This document shows positions 62,104-64,000 of a stretch of DNA of 64,000 nucleotides, one piece after another. The stretch spans positions 1 through 64,000 of the forward strand of contig NZ_KB898369.1 in the NCBI RefSeq assembly GCF_000377565.1, given 5' to 3'. The notes under the pieces were generated by a model that was not told the origin of the DNA, ran no database searches, and worked only from the letters and a program-made list of their open reading frames with translations. The stretch is from Rhizobium sp. 2MFCol3.1 (lineage in GTDB: Bacteria > Pseudomonadota > Alphaproteobacteria > Rhizobiales > Rhizobiaceae). How positions within the stretch are numbered: position 1 is the first letter of the stretch; every line of letters starts with the position of its first letter. A program made the translations under genes and the position numbers.

Positions 62104-63213
62104 ATGACAGAAGACAATAATAGCATGCAGGACGCCAGGGACGCCGGTGAGCGTCTGGTTGCTGCTCACGCTTCGGAAGACCCCTTTGCGGCAGCGTTTA
62201 AAGCCACACGCATGCCGATGCTGATCACCGATCCACGTCAAGCGGACAATCCGATCATCTTCTGTAACGCAGCGTTTTGTAAGCTCACGGGCTACACCAA
62301 CGAAGAGCTCATTGGCAAAAACTGTCGCCTCCTTCAGGGGCGGGAAACCGATCCGGATGCCGTTTCAAGGCTTCGTGACGCCATTGCTGCCCAGAAAGAT
62401 CTCGCGATCGACATTCTCAATTACCGAAAAGACGGGTCGGCCTTCTGGAACGCGCTCTTCGTCAGCCCGGTGCGGGATGCCTCAGGCGCGGTGATCTACT
62501 TTTTTGCCTCTCAGCTCGACTTTACAAACATCAAAAGCAAGGAAGCGGAACTGGCGCGCGCGCGTCACCTCGCCGAGGAAGAAGTGGCGATGCGAACGGC
62601 AGACCTGACCGACGCCCTGCGTGCAAAGACAACGCTGGTCCACGAGGTCGATCATAGGGTCAAGAACAACCTGCTTACGATCGCATCCATCGTCAAACTG
62701 CAGGCTCGAATGACCGAAAACGACGTTGTCGAGCGTACACTGACGTCTGTTCTCAATCGCGTCGAAGCGCTCAGCACCGTACAGCGCAAACTCTTGAACG
62801 ACGAGGAAGTGGGACAATTCGACGTAGCCGATTTCGCAAACACCCTCATGATCGATAAAATCGGCGCATTGAAGCGTTCGGACATACAGCTGACAACCGA
62901 TCTGCACGAGGTCGTGGTGCCTGCTACCAAGGCATCGCCGTTGGCTCTCATTATCAACGAACTGGTCGGCGATGCGATAAGGCGGGGGCTGAGCGACGGC
63001 GGTGGCGAGATCCATCTGGAGATCAGACGGCTGAACGGGCACTTCCTCATTCGGGTCGCGGATACTGTCATGCCGGTTGACGTGGACAAAGAGGAGGCTG
63101 CGTTTAGCCAGGCCATGCTCGAGGCTTGCCTAAAGCAACTTCGAGCCAAGATCGACCGAGTTGTGCAGGGCCACCGGACAGACGTTACAGTCACGCTGTC
63201 CGTTAAGGACTGA
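62104..63213 (+). CDS. LOV-domain (blue light) histidine kinase, HisKA_2/HWE type
   Basis: A 369-residue cytosolic sensor. Residues 30-140 form a LOV domain: photoactive Cys74 in GKNCRLLQG, flavin contacts Asn107 (NYRKDG), Asn116 (FWN) and Gln137 (FASQLD). A J-alpha/coiled linker (145-178) leads to a HisKA_2 dimerisation domain with phospho-acceptor His184 in VHEVDHRVKNNL. The catalytic domain that follows is degenerate: the second Asn of the N-box is Asp (NELVGDA), and I see neither the DxGxG box nor a glycine-rich lid. Blue light would form the flavin-Cys adduct. LOV-HisKA_2 proteins in Caulobacter and Brucella feed the general stress response. EcfG-type promoter upstream. Confidence 0.9.
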   Translation: MTEDNNSMQDARDAGERLVAAHASEDPFAAAFKATRMPMLITDPRQADNPIIFCNAAFCKLTGYTNEELIGKNCRLLQGRETDPDAVSRLRDAIAAQKDLAIDILNYRKDGSAFWNALFVSPVRDASGAVIYFFASQLDFTNIKSKEAELARARHLAEEEVAMRTADLTDALRAKTTLVHEVDHRVKNNLLTIASIVKLQARMTENDVVERTLTSVLNRVEALSTVQRKLLNDEEVGQFDVADFANTLMIDKIGALKRSDIQLTTDLHEVVVPATKASPLALIINELVGDAIRRGLSDGGGEIHLEIRRLNGHFLIRVADTVMPVDVDKEEAAFSQAMLEACLKQLRAKIDRVVQGHRTDVTVTLSVKD

Positions 63214-63224
63214 AAGGATCCGAT

Positions 63225-63650
63225 TTGAATATTCTGATTGTGGAAGATGAAGTCCTTCTTGCCATGGAGCTGGAAAGCGAAGTGGAAGGCGCCGGTCATC
63301 TCGTTGTTGGGACGGCAGCCGATAGTCGCGAGGCGATAGAGATCATTGATGCGACCTCGCCGCAATTTGCCTTCGTCGACATTCAATTGCTGGATGGCCC
63401 AACGGGTATCGACGTCGGACGCTACCTTTCGGCCAAGGCAATTCCGTTCGTGTTCGTATCGGGAAATCTCAAGCGCATACCGGACGATTTTGCTGGTGCG
63501 CTCGGGGCGATCGAGAAGCCCTATACGGTCAACGGTCTGCAGAACGCCTTGCAGTTTCTGCAGACCATCGTCGATGGCGGCCATGGTGCGCTCGTCGCGC
63601 CCCCTAGCCTTGTCCTCTCCCCTGCCGCACGCGCCAACCTTGCGGCATGA
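63225..63650 (+). CDS. single-domain response regulator (LovR-like)
   Basis: A 141-residue receiver starting at TTG 63225 with AAGGATCC upstream, 11 bases after the LOV kinase stop, so clearly in its operon. EDE (7-9), phospho-acceptor Asp52 in FVDIQLLDG, Ser79 in FVFVSG and Lys98 in AIEKPYT. In Caulobacter the LOV kinase LovK works with the stand-alone receiver LovR next to it; the arrangement is the same here. The C-terminal tail (about 20 residues) is longer than in a minimal receiver. Confidence 0.92.
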   Translation: MNILIVEDEVLLAMELESEVEGAGHLVVGTAADSREAIEIIDATSPQFAFVDIQLLDGPTGIDVGRYLSAKAIPFVFVSGNLKRIPDDFAGALGAIEKPYTVNGLQNALQFLQTIVDGGHGALVAPPSLVLSPAARANLAA

Positions 63651-63682
63651 TCAACTGCGCGATCTCGCGTGAAGGAACCTCA

Positions 63683-64000
63683 GTGAGTTCACCATCAAAG
63701 CGCATCGGCGCTGTTCGGAATTCTGGTCTGCTTGACGTTCAAGGCCAGTCGGAATTTCAGGACATTATCGAGGTCGTGAAGGCCGGGCTTAACTGCCCCG
63801 TCGCGCTCGTCTCCATTCTCGATGAGGACAGGCAGGTCTTCATTGCTCATCTCGGTCTTCCGGAGAAATGGGCCGAGGCTGCCGAGACCCCGCTTACCCA
63901 TTCCTTCTGCCAACACGTGGTTCGGGACAAGCAGCCCCTGATCATTGGAGACGCGACGATCCATGATCTCGTCAAAGATAACCTGGCCATCCCGGATCTG
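63683..64000 (+). CDS. GAF-domain protein, 5' part (cut by window edge)
   Basis: GTG 63683 with AAGGA upstream starts a GAF domain that continues to the end of the window (106 codons): LNCPVALVSILDEDRQVFIA then HLGLPEKWAEAAETPLTHSF, CQHVVRDKQPLIIGDATIHD. It resembles the GAF sensor domains of HWE or HisKA kinases, and the full protein may be a second kinase in the light-sensing cluster. Follows the response regulator by 33 bases in the same direction. Confidence 0.82.
   Translation, partial: MSSPSKRIGAVRNSGLLDVQGQSEFQDIIEVVKAGLNCPVALVSILDEDRQVFIAHLGLPEKWAEAAETPLTHSFCQHVVRDKQPLIIGDATIHDLVKDNLAIPDL

Overview
The window looks like an accessory or stress-related segment of a Rhizobiales genome, most likely a Rhizobium/Agrobacterium-type member of the Rhizobiaceae. 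This rests on GC-rich alphaproteobacterial codon use, many small proteins typical of rhizobia (DUF2934, DUF3606, DUF6894, DUF883-like, KGG-type), HWE/HisKA_2 signalling proteins, single-domain response regulators, rhizobial IS5 and IS630 elements and an AttH-type ABC operon. There are no rRNA, tRNA, CRISPR or replication genes, so I cannot tell chromosome from chromid or plasmid.

The strongest unifying feature is a repeated promoter pattern, GGAAC-N16-NNTT (usually CGTT, TGTT, AGTT or CATT). It sits in front of genes or operons at 17 places, on both strands and always with the same spacing. This is the published EcfG/RpoE2-type general stress response (GSR) promoter of alphaproteobacteria. 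Predicted targets are a DJ-1/PfpI protein (683), a small membrane protein (11387), an alpha-amylase operon (11987-13733), topoisomerase IB (14861), DUF3606/DUF6894/DUF883 proteins (15038-16069), an ABC/AttH operon (22572), a predicted small RNA (about 23560-23657), DUF2934-YbhN (25660), a KGG protein (26032), an FAD/NAD(P)-binding protein (30290), an SDR (32289), a DUF2934-REC fusion (33086), divergent treZ and glgX (35119/35261), a DUF3606 operon (41952) and a LOV histidine kinase (62104).

Layout. 1-9.4 kb: stress genes mixed with decayed genes (IS30 fragment, split HAD dehalogenase, Vsr endonuclease, aldehyde dehydrogenase, frameshifted GAF-GAF kinase). 9.4-17 kb: response regulators, amylase, topoisomerase IB, small stress proteins, broken Nudix gene. 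17-22.6 kb: sugar-efflux-like MFS and the AttH/ABC operon. 22.8-33 kb: small stress proteins, candidate sRNA, YbhN-like and Crp-like proteins, MOSC and FAD/NAD(P) proteins, SDR. 33-37.4 kb: treZ and glgX (trehalose and glycogen metabolism). 37.4-43.8 kb: IS630 remnant, response regulator, esterase, small genes, IS5 element. 44-58 kb: cupredoxin, pirin, and a redox/xenobiotic-type cluster (isochorismatase, quinone oxidoreductase, SDRs, two related LysR regulators, amidohydrolase, MFS efflux pump with a TetR repressor and two palindromic operators). 58-64 kb: HARP-like protein, esterase, DUF1330 with a WYL regulator, metallophosphoesterase, and a light-sensing LOV kinase/response regulator/GAF module cut by the window end.

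Several genes carry single frameshifts (GAF kinase, Nudix, SDR at 55.9 kb, Vsr). Each could be true decay or an assembly error. The most interesting new candidate is the EcfG-promoter-driven small RNA with a CCUCC-containing terminator loop at 23560-23689.
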